A program made the translations under genes and the position numbers. DNA of 64,000 nucleotides from JAHTBL01 sp038532735 (lineage in GTDB: Bacteria > Pseudomonadota > Alphaproteobacteria > Rhodobacterales > Rhodobacteraceae), in contig JBCBAC010000005.1 of NCBI GenBank assembly GCA_038532735.1, positions 1-64,000 on the forward strand. The letters run 5' to 3'. The notes under the pieces were generated by a model. That model worked only from the letters and a program-made list of their open reading frames with translations, had not been told where the DNA came from and did no database searches. Below, piece after piece: positions 51,724-60,474 of the stretch; within the stretch, counting starts at the first letter, position 1; each line of letters begins with the position of its first letter.

Positions 51724-52278
51724 TTAGCGCACTTGCGATCCGGGGAGAGCAGAGCGTGAGAGCAGCTCGAACATGTAATCGGCCACCGACCGGAAGCAGA
51801 TCAAATGTGCCGTCGCCTCGTCACTCAGCCAGAGCGCGGCAGCCACTTGCGCCACCCGCGTGCGGCGCAATTCACCGACCGGAAGGCGTGAGACATCCGC
51901 AGGCGTAACCTTCGCCAACACCTCGCGCAGCTTGTCGCCCCGCAAGGTGAAAACCGCGCGCGCGTCCGAGACCTCGACCACCAAAGTATGCGTGCCTTTC
52001 AACGCCATCTCCATCCGCGCAGCGGCTGCAGGCGCCTCTGCATAAGGCACCAGAACCAACGCCTCGTCCGGGGACATCCAGCCGATCCCGCCGTTCAAAT
52101 CGCCCGCGATCCCGCGTGGCTGCGGCATCGCCTGCCCGCTTGCATCCTTGCAGGCCTTCTTGACCTTCGCGTCCGACAAATCCCCGCGCAGCGAAATCAT
52201 CCCGCAAAGCCCCGCATCCTCCACGCGCACATAGCCGTCATAAGACGCGCCGTTTAAAGCTGTCACAGCCTCAGACAT
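51724..52278 (-). CDS. soxG: Sarcosine oxidase gamma subunit
   Basis: 184 residues from the ATG at 52278 (MSEAVTALNGASYDGYVRVEDAG), which overlaps the soxA stop. The family features GLCGMISLRGDLSD, GWMSPDEALVLVPYA and VSDARAVFTLRGDKLREVLAKVTP are present. Gamma is the small partner of the alpha chain in the heterotetramer, with a folate-binding-like fold. Last gene of the sox unit. Confidence 0.92.
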   Translation of the reverse strand: MSEAVTALNGASYDGYVRVEDAGLCGMISLRGDLSDAKVKKACKDASGQAMPQPRGIAGDLNGGIGWMSPDEALVLVPYAEAPAAAARMEMALKGTHTLVVEVSDARAVFTLRGDKLREVLAKVTPADVSRLPVGELRRTRVAQVAAALWLSDEATAHLICFRSVADYMFELLSRSALPGSQVR

Positions 52279-55200
52279 CCTGCTTCTCCCCCTCGCGATC
52301 AAAGAAGACCGGGTCGCAAATCTCCGCATGCACGCTGGAGCCATCCACTTTCGGGAACTCTAACCGCTCCCCCATCCGGTCCGGCCCGTTCTTGACCAAC
52401 CCCATTGCAATCCCGCGCCCCAGCGTCGGCGAGTGATAGGTGGACGTCACGCGCCCGACCACGTTGCGCTGATCGTTGGCGTTCTTGCCTTCGCCCACCG
52501 CATACGCCCCATCGGGCAGCACCGATCCATCCACCGTCTTCAGCCCGACCAGCTTCCATCGGTCCGGGTCGGTCATATGCACCCGCGCCTGCCCGCGCTT
52601 GCCAATGAAGTCGTCCTTCTTCTTCGAAATCGCCCAGTTCAGCCCCAGATCCTGCGGGATCACGGTGCCATCAGTTTCATCCCCGATCATGATGAAGCCC
52701 TTCTCGGCCCGCATGATATGCAGCGCCTCGGTGCCGTAAGGCATGACGCCAAACTCGGCCCCCGCCTCCATGAGCTTTTCCCAGAACGCCAGACCATAGC
52801 TGGCAGGCACCGCAATCTCGTAGCTCAACTCGCCCGAGAAACTGATCCTGAAGGCACGCGCCGGGATGCCTGCGATCTCGCCCTCGGCCCACCCCATGAA
52901 GGGCAACGCATCGCGCCCGACATCCATGCCGCCCAGCTTTTGCAGGACCTTGCGCGCCTTGGGACCCACAACCGCGACCTGAGCAAACTGCTCCGTCGCG
53001 TTCACGACCCAGACTTTCCAGTCCCACCATTCGGTTTGCAGCCATTCCTCCATATGCGCGTGGATATGATCTGCGCCGCCGGATGTCGTGTGGCAGAGGA
53101 ACGTGTCCTCAGACATCCGCGCCACCACGCCGTCATCCATCAAGAACCCGTTTTCCGAACACATCAGCCCGTAGCGACACCGCCCGACCTTCAGCGTGCT
53201 CATCATGTTGGTGTAAAGCATGTCCAGAAACTTGCCCGCATCCGGCCCCTTCACAATGATCTTGCCAAGGGTAGAGGCATCGAGCAGCCCCAGCTTCTCG
53301 CGGGTATTCTTCACCTCGCGGTGCACCGCGTCCTCGACACTTTCGCCGGGCTGCTGGAAGCAATAGGCCCGCCGCCAATGGCCGACCGGCTCCCAATGCG
53401 CGCCATGCGCATCGTGCCACTCATGCATCGGCGTTTTGCGCAAAGGCTGGAAAATCTCATCCCGCGCCTCGCCTGCAATCGCGCCCATGGAAATGGGTGT
53501 GTAAGGCGGGCGGAACGTTGTCGTCCCCGTCTGCGGAATAGGCTGGTTCAGCGCATCAGATAGGATCGCCAGCCCGTTGATATTGCTCAGCTTCCCCTGA
53601 TCGGTGGCCATACCCAGCGTCGTGTAGCGCTTGGTATGCTCGACGCTTTCAAAGCCTTCCTGCGCGGCCAGTTGGACGTCTGAAACCTTCACATCGTTCT
53701 GATAATCGAGCCACATCTTCGCGCGCAGCTCATACTTCGCGCCCTGCGGCATCATCCAGACCGGTGCCATTGGTGCTGCGTCTTCCGCGTCAGCCTTCAC
53801 AGCAACTTTCGCTGCCTTACCGCCAGCAGCTTTCACCGCCGCAACACCCTGAGCCGCCGCGTCCGCAAGCACATCAGCAACCGACATTGCACCATTGGCA
53901 GACCCCGCAACCGACACGAACGCCTCCCCCTGCGCCCCGGTCGGAGCGCGCTCCGGATCAGGCCGGAAGAACGCATGATCGGCGTCCCACAGCAGCTTAC
54001 CCCCGCAATGGGACCAAAGATGCACGACCGGAGACCAACCGCCCGACATCGCGACCACATCGCAGGCAATCTCCTCCTGCGCGGTGCCTTCGCCCGCCAT
54101 CGCGCAAGTGACCACGCCGGTTATACGCTTACCGCCTTTGACCTTGGCGATGCCCTTGCCCTTGAGCACACGAATGCCTGCCGCTTCAATCTCAGCACCC
54201 AGCGCGCCAGCCCCATCCGGCCGCGCGTCGATGATCGCAGGGACGTCCAGCCCCGCCTCCTTCATCACCAGCGCTGTGTGATAGGCATCATCGTTATTCG
54301 TCACAACGACCGTGCGGTCCCCGACGGAGACCCCAAAGTTGACCGCATAATCCCGCACCGCCGAGGCCAACATGACCCCCGGCACATCATTGCCCGCAAA
54401 GCTCAAAGGCCGCTCAATCGCGCCGGTCGCTGTCAGCACATGTCCGGCTCGGATGCGCCACAGGCGGTGCTTTGGCAGACCAGCGCCCGGCTGGTGATCC
54501 CCGATCCGCTCATACCCCAGCACATAGCCGTGGTCATAAACCCCAGCGCCCATCAGGCGGGTGCGCAATTCGATATTCTCGGCGGCGTGCAGTTCGGCCA
54601 CTGTCTGGCTCACCCACTCGTCGGCAGGCATCCCGTCGATCACAGCGCCATCGACCGGCGCACGTCCGCCCCAAGCGGCGGTCTGCTCGATCACCAGCAC
54701 GCGCAGACCCGACCCGATGGCCGCCTTCGCCGCAGCCAAACCCGCAATACCGCCCCCGATGATCAACAAATCGACGTGGTCATAGAAATGCTCATACCGC
54801 TCGCCATCACGATCCTTGGGCGCTTTGCCCAAACCAGCCGATTGACGGATAAACGGCTCATAGACATGCTTCCACAAGGGCCGCGGGTGGATGAACATCT
54901 TGTAGTAGAACCCTGCAGGCAGGAACCGCGACAGCTTCGCGTTCACCGCACCCACATCGAACTCCAGCGACGGCCAATGGTTCTGAGACCCCGCCGTCAG
55001 CCCCTCAAACAGCTCGGTCGTGGTCACCCGCGCATTGGGCTCAAACATCGACCCTTCGCCGAGGTTCACCAACCCGTTCGGTTCCTCCGCGCCCGAGGCC
55101 ACGATCCCACGTGGGCGGTGGTATTTAAACGACCGCCCCACCAGCATCTGATCGCCCGCCAACAAGGCCGAGGCCAGCGTATCCCCCTCAAACCCGCGCA

Positions 55201-55279
55201 TCTGTTTTCCGTTGAACGTGAACGACATCGCGCGGTCGCGGTTCACCAACCGCCCGCCTTTGGCCAGACGTGTGCTCAT
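52271..55279 (-). CDS. soxA: Sarcosine oxidase alpha subunit
   Basis: 1002 residues from the ATG at 55279. The N-terminal part has a 2Fe-2S-like ubiquitin-fold stretch (FTFNGKQMRGFEGDTLASALLA), then the FAD/NAD-binding region (IIGGGIAGLAAAKAAIGSG) and a C-terminal aminomethyltransferase-like folate domain (about 600-1002; MLYTNMMSTLKVGRCRYGLMC). The enzyme oxidises sarcosine to glycine and formaldehyde, or with folate to methylene-THF. Part of the soxBDAG unit; it is the step after N-demethylation of dimethylglycine. Confidence 0.97.
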   Translation of the reverse strand: MSTRLAKGGRLVNRDRAMSFTFNGKQMRGFEGDTLASALLAGDQMLVGRSFKYHRPRGIVASGAEEPNGLVNLGEGSMFEPNARVTTTELFEGLTAGSQNHWPSLEFDVGAVNAKLSRFLPAGFYYKMFIHPRPLWKHVYEPFIRQSAGLGKAPKDRDGERYEHFYDHVDLLIIGGGIAGLAAAKAAIGSGLRVLVIEQTAAWGGRAPVDGAVIDGMPADEWVSQTVAELHAAENIELRTRLMGAGVYDHGYVLGYERIGDHQPGAGLPKHRLWRIRAGHVLTATGAIERPLSFAGNDVPGVMLASAVRDYAVNFGVSVGDRTVVVTNNDDAYHTALVMKEAGLDVPAIIDARPDGAGALGAEIEAAGIRVLKGKGIAKVKGGKRITGVVTCAMAGEGTAQEEIACDVVAMSGGWSPVVHLWSHCGGKLLWDADHAFFRPDPERAPTGAQGEAFVSVAGSANGAMSVADVLADAAAQGVAAVKAAGGKAAKVAVKADAEDAAPMAPVWMMPQGAKYELRAKMWLDYQNDVKVSDVQLAAQEGFESVEHTKRYTTLGMATDQGKLSNINGLAILSDALNQPIPQTGTTTFRPPYTPISMGAIAGEARDEIFQPLRKTPMHEWHDAHGAHWEPVGHWRRAYCFQQPGESVEDAVHREVKNTREKLGLLDASTLGKIIVKGPDAGKFLDMLYTNMMSTLKVGRCRYGLMCSENGFLMDDGVVARMSEDTFLCHTTSGGADHIHAHMEEWLQTEWWDWKVWVVNATEQFAQVAVVGPKARKVLQKLGGMDVGRDALPFMGWAEGEIAGIPARAFRISFSGELSYEIAVPASYGLAFWEKLMEAGAEFGVMPYGTEALHIMRAEKGFIMIGDETDGTVIPQDLGLNWAISKKKDDFIGKRGQARVHMTDPDRWKLVGLKTVDGSVLPDGAYAVGEGKNANDQRNVVGRVTSTYHSPTLGRGIAMGLVKNGPDRMGERLEFPKVDGSSVHAEICDPVFFDREGEKQDV

Positions 55280-55605
55280 GAGAACTCCCCCCACGACCAC
55301 CCGGGCCGTTTTTCACTGATCAACTTGCGCAAGGCCTCGGGCGGCTCTGTGGTTTGCGCCGAATAGGTCCCAAAGACCTCTAACGTCGCCGTGCAGCGCG
55401 CTGCATGAAACCACTTCCCGCAGCCATTCGAATGCCGCCACCGTTCAAAATGCACGCCCTTTGGGTTCTCGCGCATGAACAAATAGCCCTCGAAATCCTC
55501 CTCCGAAGACCCCGGTCCATGCCGCGTCAGATGCGCTTGCCCACCGGGTGACAATTCGGTCTCTTCTGCGGTGATCCCGCAATACGGGCATTCCAGCATC
55601 AGCAT
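55276..55605 (-). CDS. soxD: Sarcosine oxidase delta subunit
   Basis: 109 residues from the ATG at 55605 (MLMLECPYCG). The zinc site is formed by CPYCG and by the later CGKWFHAARC, both typical of SoxD. LTRHGPGSSEEDFEGYLFMRENPKG is the core. It overlaps soxA by four bases. Delta is a structural subunit of the four-part enzyme. Confidence 0.95.
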   Translation of the reverse strand: MLMLECPYCGITAEETELSPGGQAHLTRHGPGSSEEDFEGYLFMRENPKGVHFERWRHSNGCGKWFHAARCTATLEVFGTYSAQTTEPPEALRKLISEKRPGWSWGEFS

Positions 55606-55633
55606 GGCTGCGCTCCCTGACAAGCGGACACGC

Positions 55634-55662
55634 AAAAGGCGGACGCCGCAAAGCGCCCGCCT
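55634..55662 (-). terminator. Likely terminator after the 72-aa membrane protein gene
   Basis: Read on the minus strand: AAGGCGGGCGCTTTGCGGCGTCCGCCTTTT forms a stem of about ten pairs with one mismatch and ends in TTTT. It separates the small gene from soxD. Confidence 0.7.
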
Positions 55663-55689
55663 TCCGCGGTTCGTGAGTGGTGTTGAACG

Positions 55690-55908
55690 TTATTCTGTCG
55701 GCGTGGCCGGTGCAGCCTCGGTGCCGGTCGCTGCCGGAGCTGTCTCTTCGACTGCCGGGGCAGCCGTGCCGTCATCTGTTGGCGCGGATCCTGTGCCAAA
55801 GAAGCCAAGCACTGCAATGATGGCGATAATGGCCAGTACGGCCAAAAGAAGGCCTTTTGCGCCGCCGCCTTCGCTTTGGCCTGTGCGGCCTGGAGTGTAG
55901 TCGGACAT
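55690..55908 (-). CDS. Small membrane protein inside the sox region (72 aa)
   Basis: Started at the ATG at 55908 (MSDYTPGRTGQSEGGGAKG), 72 residues. One transmembrane helix, GLLLAVLAIIAIIAVLGFF (about 19-37), is followed by an Ala/Pro/Glu/Thr-rich low-complexity tail (APAATGTEAAPATPTE), probably periplasmic. Ribosome site AAAGGAG lies just upstream. An earlier in-frame ATG (MWLCFGEV) is less likely. The family is unknown. It lies between soxB and soxD, with its own terminator, so it may be a separate unit. Confidence 0.7.
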   Translation of the reverse strand: MSDYTPGRTGQSEGGGAKGLLLAVLAIIAIIAVLGFFGTGSAPTDDGTAAPAVEETAPAATGTEAAPATPTE

Positions 55909-56040
55909 GATGTGGTCTCCTTTCGATGAGACCTCACCAAAGCAGAGCCACACTCAGGCTCAATATAAGCGGAATTCCCCGGCCAATTTGCGCAAAGCCC
56001 AGCCAAAAGCAGGTTTTGCGATGGGCAAGGCTTCGCCGGA

Positions 56041-56187
56041 TTAGAAGTTCGGGTAGATAACCTCCGACGGGGCGCGCGTATCGCTAAGGCCGGATCCGCT
56101 GAACATGACCGTCCCCAGCGCGCCAGCGGCGAGCGTGATAACGATGCCGGCGGTAAAGCCTGCGAGTGCGGGGAATTTCTGTGCCAT
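56041..56187 (-). CDS. Small membrane protein (48 aa) next to soxB
   Basis: Too short for routine ORF calling. MAQKFPALAGFTAGIVITLA opens a 48-residue protein with one helix (about 9-29), then a polar end (GSGLSDTRAPSEVIYPNF). GGAG stands eight bases before the ATG, codon use matches the genome, and no other gene covers this DNA. It could be a signal-anchored periplasmic peptide. It lies 70 bases downstream of soxB on the same strand. Function unknown. Confidence 0.6.
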   Translation of the reverse strand: MAQKFPALAGFTAGIVITLAAGALGTVMFSGSGLSDTRAPSEVIYPNF

Positions 56188-56257
56188 TGGGGTCGCTCCG
56201 TCAGTTCTTTGCCATGACGTAGGCGCGACCCGCGCGGGTTCAAGATGAAGTGGGTCA

Positions 56258-57505
56258 CTAGTGCGCGACCCCTGCTGCTACGCTTTCATCAATGAAGCGG
56301 CCTTCCTTGAAACGGTCCAAACCGAACTCTGCCGCCAGCGGCCCCGGCGCGCCCTTGGCGATCATCTCGGCCGTGGCCCAGCCGGAGCCCGGAATGGCCT
56401 TGAAGCCCCCCGTCCCCCAGCCGCAATTGATAAAGCAATTTTCCAAAGGCGTTTTGCCGATGATTGGGGAGCGGTCGCCGGTCACATCCACGATCCCGCC
56501 CCATTGGCGCAGCATCTTCAGGCGCGAGATCATCGGGAACGTCTCAACGAGTGCCCGCACCGTCTCCTCAATATGATGGAAGGAGCCGCGCTGGGTGTAG
56601 TTGTTATACCCATCCGTGCCGCCGCCGATCACCATCTCGCCCTTGTCGGACTGGCTCATATAGCCATGCACCGTGTTGGCCATGACAACTACATCCATAC
56701 AGGGCTTGATCGGTTCCGACACCAGCGCCTGCAGTGCCACGCTTTCAATCGGCAGACGGAAGCCCGCCATCTCGGCCAGAACGCCTGAATGGCCCGCCAC
56801 GACGATGCCCAGCTTGCTGCAACCGATCTCACCCTTGGTGGTTTCCACCCCGGTAACCTTGCCGCCCTCTTGGCGCACACCTGTCACTTCGCATTGCTGG
56901 ATGATGTCCATTCCCATGTCCGAGCACGCCCGCGTATAGCCCCAGGCGACCGCATCGTGACGTGCGGTCCCTCCACGCGGCTGCCACAAAGCGCCAAGCA
57001 CCGGGTAACGGGGCCCGTCAATATTAATGATCGGGCACAGCTCTTTCACCTTCTCGGGGCCGATGAAGGTCGTGTCGACCCCCTGCAGATTGTTGGCATG
57101 CTCCGTGCGCAGATAGCCCCGCACCTCGTGATGGGTTTGTGCCAGCATCATCACGCCGCGCGGGCTGAACATCACGTTGTAATTGACGTCTTGGCTCATC
57201 GTCTCGTAGAGCGAGCGCGCCTTTTCATAGATCGCCGCCGACGGATCCTGCAGGTAGTTGCTGCGAATGATCGTCGTGTTGCGGCCCGTATTGCCGCCCC
57301 CCAGCCAGCCCTTCTCGATCACCGCAACATTGGTAATCCCGTGGTTCTTGCCCAGCCAGAAGGCTGTCGCCAGACCATGACCGCCCGCGCCAATGATGAT
57401 GACATCATAGTGCTTTTTCGGCTCCGGATTGCGCCAGGCCCGCTCCCACCCGGCGTGATGGCGGAAGGCTTCGCGAGCCACGGCAAAGGCGGAATAACGC
57501 TTCAT
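56258..57505 (-). CDS. soxB: Sarcosine oxidase beta subunit
   Basis: 415 residues from the ATG at 57505 (MKRYSAFAVAREAFRHHAGW). The FAD site is DVIIIGAGGHGLATAFWLG and the conserved IRSNYLQDPSAAIYEKA segment resembles the covalent FMN histidine region of the family; the end GTGGFKAIPGSGWATAEMIA is also standard. The beta chain carries the amine-oxidising site. First gene of the leftward sox region, divergent from ccmI with a 197-base gap. Confidence 0.96.
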   Translation of the reverse strand: MKRYSAFAVAREAFRHHAGWERAWRNPEPKKHYDVIIIGAGGHGLATAFWLGKNHGITNVAVIEKGWLGGGNTGRNTTIIRSNYLQDPSAAIYEKARSLYETMSQDVNYNVMFSPRGVMMLAQTHHEVRGYLRTEHANNLQGVDTTFIGPEKVKELCPIINIDGPRYPVLGALWQPRGGTARHDAVAWGYTRACSDMGMDIIQQCEVTGVRQEGGKVTGVETTKGEIGCSKLGIVVAGHSGVLAEMAGFRLPIESVALQALVSEPIKPCMDVVVMANTVHGYMSQSDKGEMVIGGGTDGYNNYTQRGSFHHIEETVRALVETFPMISRLKMLRQWGGIVDVTGDRSPIIGKTPLENCFINCGWGTGGFKAIPGSGWATAEMIAKGAPGPLAAEFGLDRFKEGRFIDESVAAGVAH

Positions 57506-57702
57506 GGAACAGACGACTCCCGGCAGGGCAGAAAAGGACCTTGTCTCGTTTCTAAAGCCAACCGCCTCCATGAGCGAACCACAAGCGGCAAAAGACCCTG
57601 AATTCGCGACATCACTTTCAAAAAATGCGGCAAAAGAACCGTTGGGGTTTTGCATCTCTGGCGCAGGATATACATGGTGCGCACATCAGTTGGGGAGACA
57701 GC

Positions 57703-58929
57703 ATGGTTTTCTGGGTCGTGACAGCAGCGTTATGCGGTGTGGTTGTCGTTTTGATGGCCCGCGCCGTGCTGCATGCGCGCGCGTCGGAAGGCTCGGAAGC
57801 GGAATACGATCTGCAGATTTACCGCGATCAACTGGCCGAGGTTGAGCGTGATCTGGCCCGCAAGGTCTTGACCGAAGAAGAGGCTGAACAGATCCGCACC
57901 GAAGTATCGCGCCGTATTCTGGACGCCGACCGCAAACGACAGGGCGAGATGGAGACGGCGCAGACCGGGCGCGCCAACGGGCCTATGATTGCGATGCTCG
58001 CTGCCGCCACGGTCGGTGTCAGCTACTGGACCTATCTCAGCCTTGGTGCGCCAGGTTATGGTGACCTGCCCCACCAATTGCGTCTGGAGATGGCACAAGA
58101 TGTGCGAGAAAACCGGCCCAGTCAAGCCGACGCCGAAGCCCAGGCCGGATTGCAACCGCCCCCCACCGCCGGACAGGACCCGGCTTATCTGGAGCTTATG
58201 GAACGCTTGCGCGAAGCCATGGCAGAACGTCCAAACGATGTGCGCGGCTTGCGGCTGTTGGCCAGCAATGAGGCCTCCCTCGGCAATTTCCGCGCCGCCC
58301 ATCAGGTGCAAGCTCAACTCATCCGCGCCCTGGGCGATCTGGCCGAGGCAGAGGATTATGCAAACCTCGCGGATATGCTGGTGCTCGCAGCAGGGGGCTA
58401 TGTCTCGCCCGAGGCCGAGCAAGCCCTGACCCGCGCCTTGCAGCTTGACCCGACCAACGGGGCGGCACGCTATTATTCAGGGCAGCTCTATTCCCAGATC
58501 GGACGGCCCGATCTGGCCTTCAAACTGTGGGAGCAATTGCTGCTGGAAGGCCCCGATGACGCCATCTGGATCGCGCCCATTCGCGCCCAGATCGAAGACC
58601 TCGCCCTGCGCGCGGGCATCGCGTTTGAGCTTGAACCCGAAGCGGCCCCCCGCGGGCCCTCCGCCGAAGACGTCGCCAACGCTGCCGATATGACGCCCGA
58701 GGAACGTCAGGCCATGATCGAAGGCATGGTGGCGGGTCTGTCCGACCGTTTGGCCAATGATGGCGGCACGCCCACGGAATGGGGCCAGTTGATCCGCGCC
58801 TTGGGCGCTTTGGGCAACGATGATCAGGCCAAAGCTATTTATGCCGAGGCACAGATTGTCTTTCAGGGTAATCGCAGCGCCCTCGCCACGATCCGGCAGG
58901 CCGCGAACGCCGCCGGTCTGATCGAGTAA
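57703..58929 (+). CDS. ccmI: Cytochrome c biogenesis protein CcmI
   Basis: 408 residues from the ATG at 57703 (MVFWVVTAALCGVVVV). Two membrane helices (about 1-20 and 95-113) flank a cytoplasmic loop with DLQIYRDQLAEVERDLARKVL, the CcmI leucine-zipper-like signature. The periplasmic part is a TPR domain (about 180-290; AEQALTRALQLDPTNGAARYYSGQLY). CcmI brings apocytochrome c to the heme ligase CcmF-CcmH. It is separate from the ccmABCDG unit at 27875-30609. Ribosome site GGGGAGA. Confidence 0.93.
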   Translation: MVFWVVTAALCGVVVVLMARAVLHARASEGSEAEYDLQIYRDQLAEVERDLARKVLTEEEAEQIRTEVSRRILDADRKRQGEMETAQTGRANGPMIAMLAAATVGVSYWTYLSLGAPGYGDLPHQLRLEMAQDVRENRPSQADAEAQAGLQPPPTAGQDPAYLELMERLREAMAERPNDVRGLRLLASNEASLGNFRAAHQVQAQLIRALGDLAEAEDYANLADMLVLAAGGYVSPEAEQALTRALQLDPTNGAARYYSGQLYSQIGRPDLAFKLWEQLLLEGPDDAIWIAPIRAQIEDLALRAGIAFELEPEAAPRGPSAEDVANAADMTPEERQAMIEGMVAGLSDRLANDGGTPTEWGQLIRALGALGNDDQAKAIYAEAQIVFQGNRSALATIRQAANAAGLIE

Positions 58930-58933
58930 CCTC

Positions 58934-59410
58934 ATGATCGCCGAAGATATCAAGGGCTTTCACGCCGCCCTGCCCCGCCACCGCGCACTTGTCGGTCTCG
59001 ATCTGGGCGACAAGACCATCGGCGTTGCAATCTCTGACAGCCTCTGGTCCGTCGCGACCCCGCTCGAGACGATCCGGCGCAAGAAATTCGGCGTGGACGC
59101 CGCGACTTTGCTGGAGATTATCGCAAAGCGCAATGTGGGCGGCATCCTTCTGGGCCTGCCGCGAAACATGGACGGCTCTGAGGGGCCCCGCTGCCAATCG
59201 ACCCGCGCCTTCGCGCGCAATCTGGAACGGCTCACCGACCTGCCGATTGGCTTCTGGGACGAACGCCTCTCTACCGTCGCCGCAGAAAAGGCGCTGCTTG
59301 AGGCGGATACGACACGGAAACGTCGCGCCGAGGTCATTGACCACGTCGCGGCCAGCTATATCCTGCAAGGCGTGCTGGATCGGTTCCGGCATTTGGGGAG
59401 CAGTTTATGA
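58934..59410 (+). CDS. ruvX: Holliday junction resolvase-like protein RuvX (YqgF)
   Basis: 158 residues with an RNase H fold. The start ALVGLDLGDKTIGVAISDSLWSVA carries the first catalytic Asp; GILLGLPRNMDGSEG and WDERLSTVAAEKALLEADTTRKRRAEVIDHVAASYIL carry others (the stretch is split here by motif). RuvX/YqgF takes part in pre-16S rRNA processing. It follows ccmI by four bases and overlaps the DUF1289 gene. Confidence 0.95.
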   Translation: MIAEDIKGFHAALPRHRALVGLDLGDKTIGVAISDSLWSVATPLETIRRKKFGVDAATLLEIIAKRNVGGILLGLPRNMDGSEGPRCQSTRAFARNLERLTDLPIGFWDERLSTVAAEKALLEADTTRKRRAEVIDHVAASYILQGVLDRFRHLGSSL

Positions 59411-59646
59411 GCGACGCAGTATGGAAACGGGCCGAGATTGAAAGCCCTTGCATCAAGGTATGCGTAATCCATCCGGCAGAGCGTCTGTGCACCGGGTGCT
59501 TGCGCTCGATTGACGAGATCACGCAATGGTCGCGCCTGTCCCCGGAAGACCGTGCCGCCGTGATGGAAGATCTGCCCTCCCGCGCGCCACGTCTGGCCAA
59601 GCGCCGGGGCGGACGGGCAGCCCGTGTCGCCCCCGATCTCAGCTGA
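59407..59646 (+). CDS. DUF1289 family protein
   Basis: 79 residues, overlapping ruvX by four bases (ATGA). The DUF1289 signature is IESPCIKVCVIHPAERLCTGCLRSIDEI, with four Cys in the C-x3-C and C-x2-C arrangement (CIKVC, CTGC), likely a metal or Fe-S site. The C-terminus is basic (LAKRRGGRAARVAP). The function is unknown. Confidence 0.93.
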   Translation: MSDAVWKRAEIESPCIKVCVIHPAERLCTGCLRSIDEITQWSRLSPEDRAAVMEDLPSRAPRLAKRRGGRAARVAPDLS

Positions 59647-59651
59647 ACGCG

Positions 59652-59700
59652 CGAAGACTTTTCAAGAAAAAGTCTTGAAAGAGTTTTTTGAAAACTCTTT
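59652..59700. repeat. Two back-to-back AT-rich hairpins
   Basis: AAGACTTTT pairs with AAAAGTCTT, and directly after it AAAGAGTTTT pairs with AAAACTCTTT. The two stems sit next to each other, 11 bases after the DUF1289 stop, and are followed by a copy of the interspersed repeat. The first may serve as a terminator, although neither stem is GC-rich. Confidence 0.6.
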
Positions 59701-59733
59701 GCCTCCGGCGGAGGTATTTAGCGACAAAAGAAG
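59701..59733 (+). repeat. Interspersed intergenic repeat, copy 7
   Basis: It starts GCCTCCGGCGGAGGTATTTA and ends GCGACAAAAGAAG. GCCTCCGGCGGAGG forms a small hairpin. This is the most complete form of the family, with both the hairpin and the ACAAAAGAAG end. Confidence 0.65.
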
Positions 59734-60474
59734 TCAGGGCTGTGCGAGCCAGTCTGCCGGGTCCTCCAAGAGCGGACGGAAATAGGCGATGCGGCGGCCT
59801 TCATCGCAGGGCTCTGAACCGGCCCAAGGGGCCACCCCATGCAGCGTCAACCGGTGCAGCAAAAGCGCCTCCCCGGGTTTTGCGACCAAGGCAACGCGCG
59901 TGCAGGTTTCAAAGCAGCGTTTGCGGGCCTCTTGGTAAATCTCAGTCACATCCATGGTCGACCATTCACTGGCGGGAACGTTCTTGAAAGCTTCCGAAAA
60001 CGCCGCGTGCATGATCGCGGCACTGCCCTCCCAGACGACCAAGGGGCTTTCTGGAACATCGTTCAGCGGCAGGCCAAGAATGAACGCATGGGGCTCAATC
60101 AGGTGACGGCGCCGCGCGGGCCCCATCGGCAGCAACCCATCCACATGCGCCGCATCCCGCCGGGCGCGAAACTGGTGCTGGCCCTCGGTTTCGCCTTCCA
60201 TACGCTGTGGATAGCCCGGAAACGTGACCGACACTTGTGCGCTGTGCCACGTCCCCTGCCAAAGCCCCTCCAGCACATTGCCCGCCAGCGGCACGCCGCG
60301 CACACTGCCATCCAGCGCATTTGGCAGCGCATCCACGCCGACGAACCACGTTCTGCAATAGCGATACTGATGCGCCTGCGCCGGGTCCGCCAACACGTCT
60401 GCTGCGGACTTATCAGCCGCAGTCGCCCAGCGCGCCAACCCCGGATCATGGTCAAAGTGCTGCCAATCACGCAT
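59734..60474 (-). CDS. Putative 2-oxoglutarate/iron-dependent dioxygenase-like protein
   Basis: 246 residues from the ATG at 60474 (MRDWQHFDHDPGLARW), which overlaps the dusA stop by eight bases. No signal peptide. The C-terminal motif LLLHRLTLHGVAPWAG...EGRRIAYFRPL contains a His followed by an Arg at the spacing of the phytanoyl-CoA dioxygenase family; HVDGLLPMGPARR supplies an earlier H-x-D pair. Fe(II) and 2-oxoglutarate dependence is inferred from this pattern, the substrate is unknown. Confidence 0.65.
   Translation of the reverse strand: MRDWQHFDHDPGLARWATAADKSAADVLADPAQAHQYRYCRTWFVGVDALPNALDGSVRGVPLAGNVLEGLWQGTWHSAQVSVTFPGYPQRMEGETEGQHQFRARRDAAHVDGLLPMGPARRRHLIEPHAFILGLPLNDVPESPLVVWEGSAAIMHAAFSEAFKNVPASEWSTMDVTEIYQEARKRCFETCTRVALVAKPGEALLLHRLTLHGVAPWAGSEPCDEGRRIAYFRPLLEDPADWLAQP

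Noticed and set aside
53975..55366. A 463-residue open frame antisense to soxA
   Set aside because: Shadow of soxA; composition is His/Arg-rich and without motifs.
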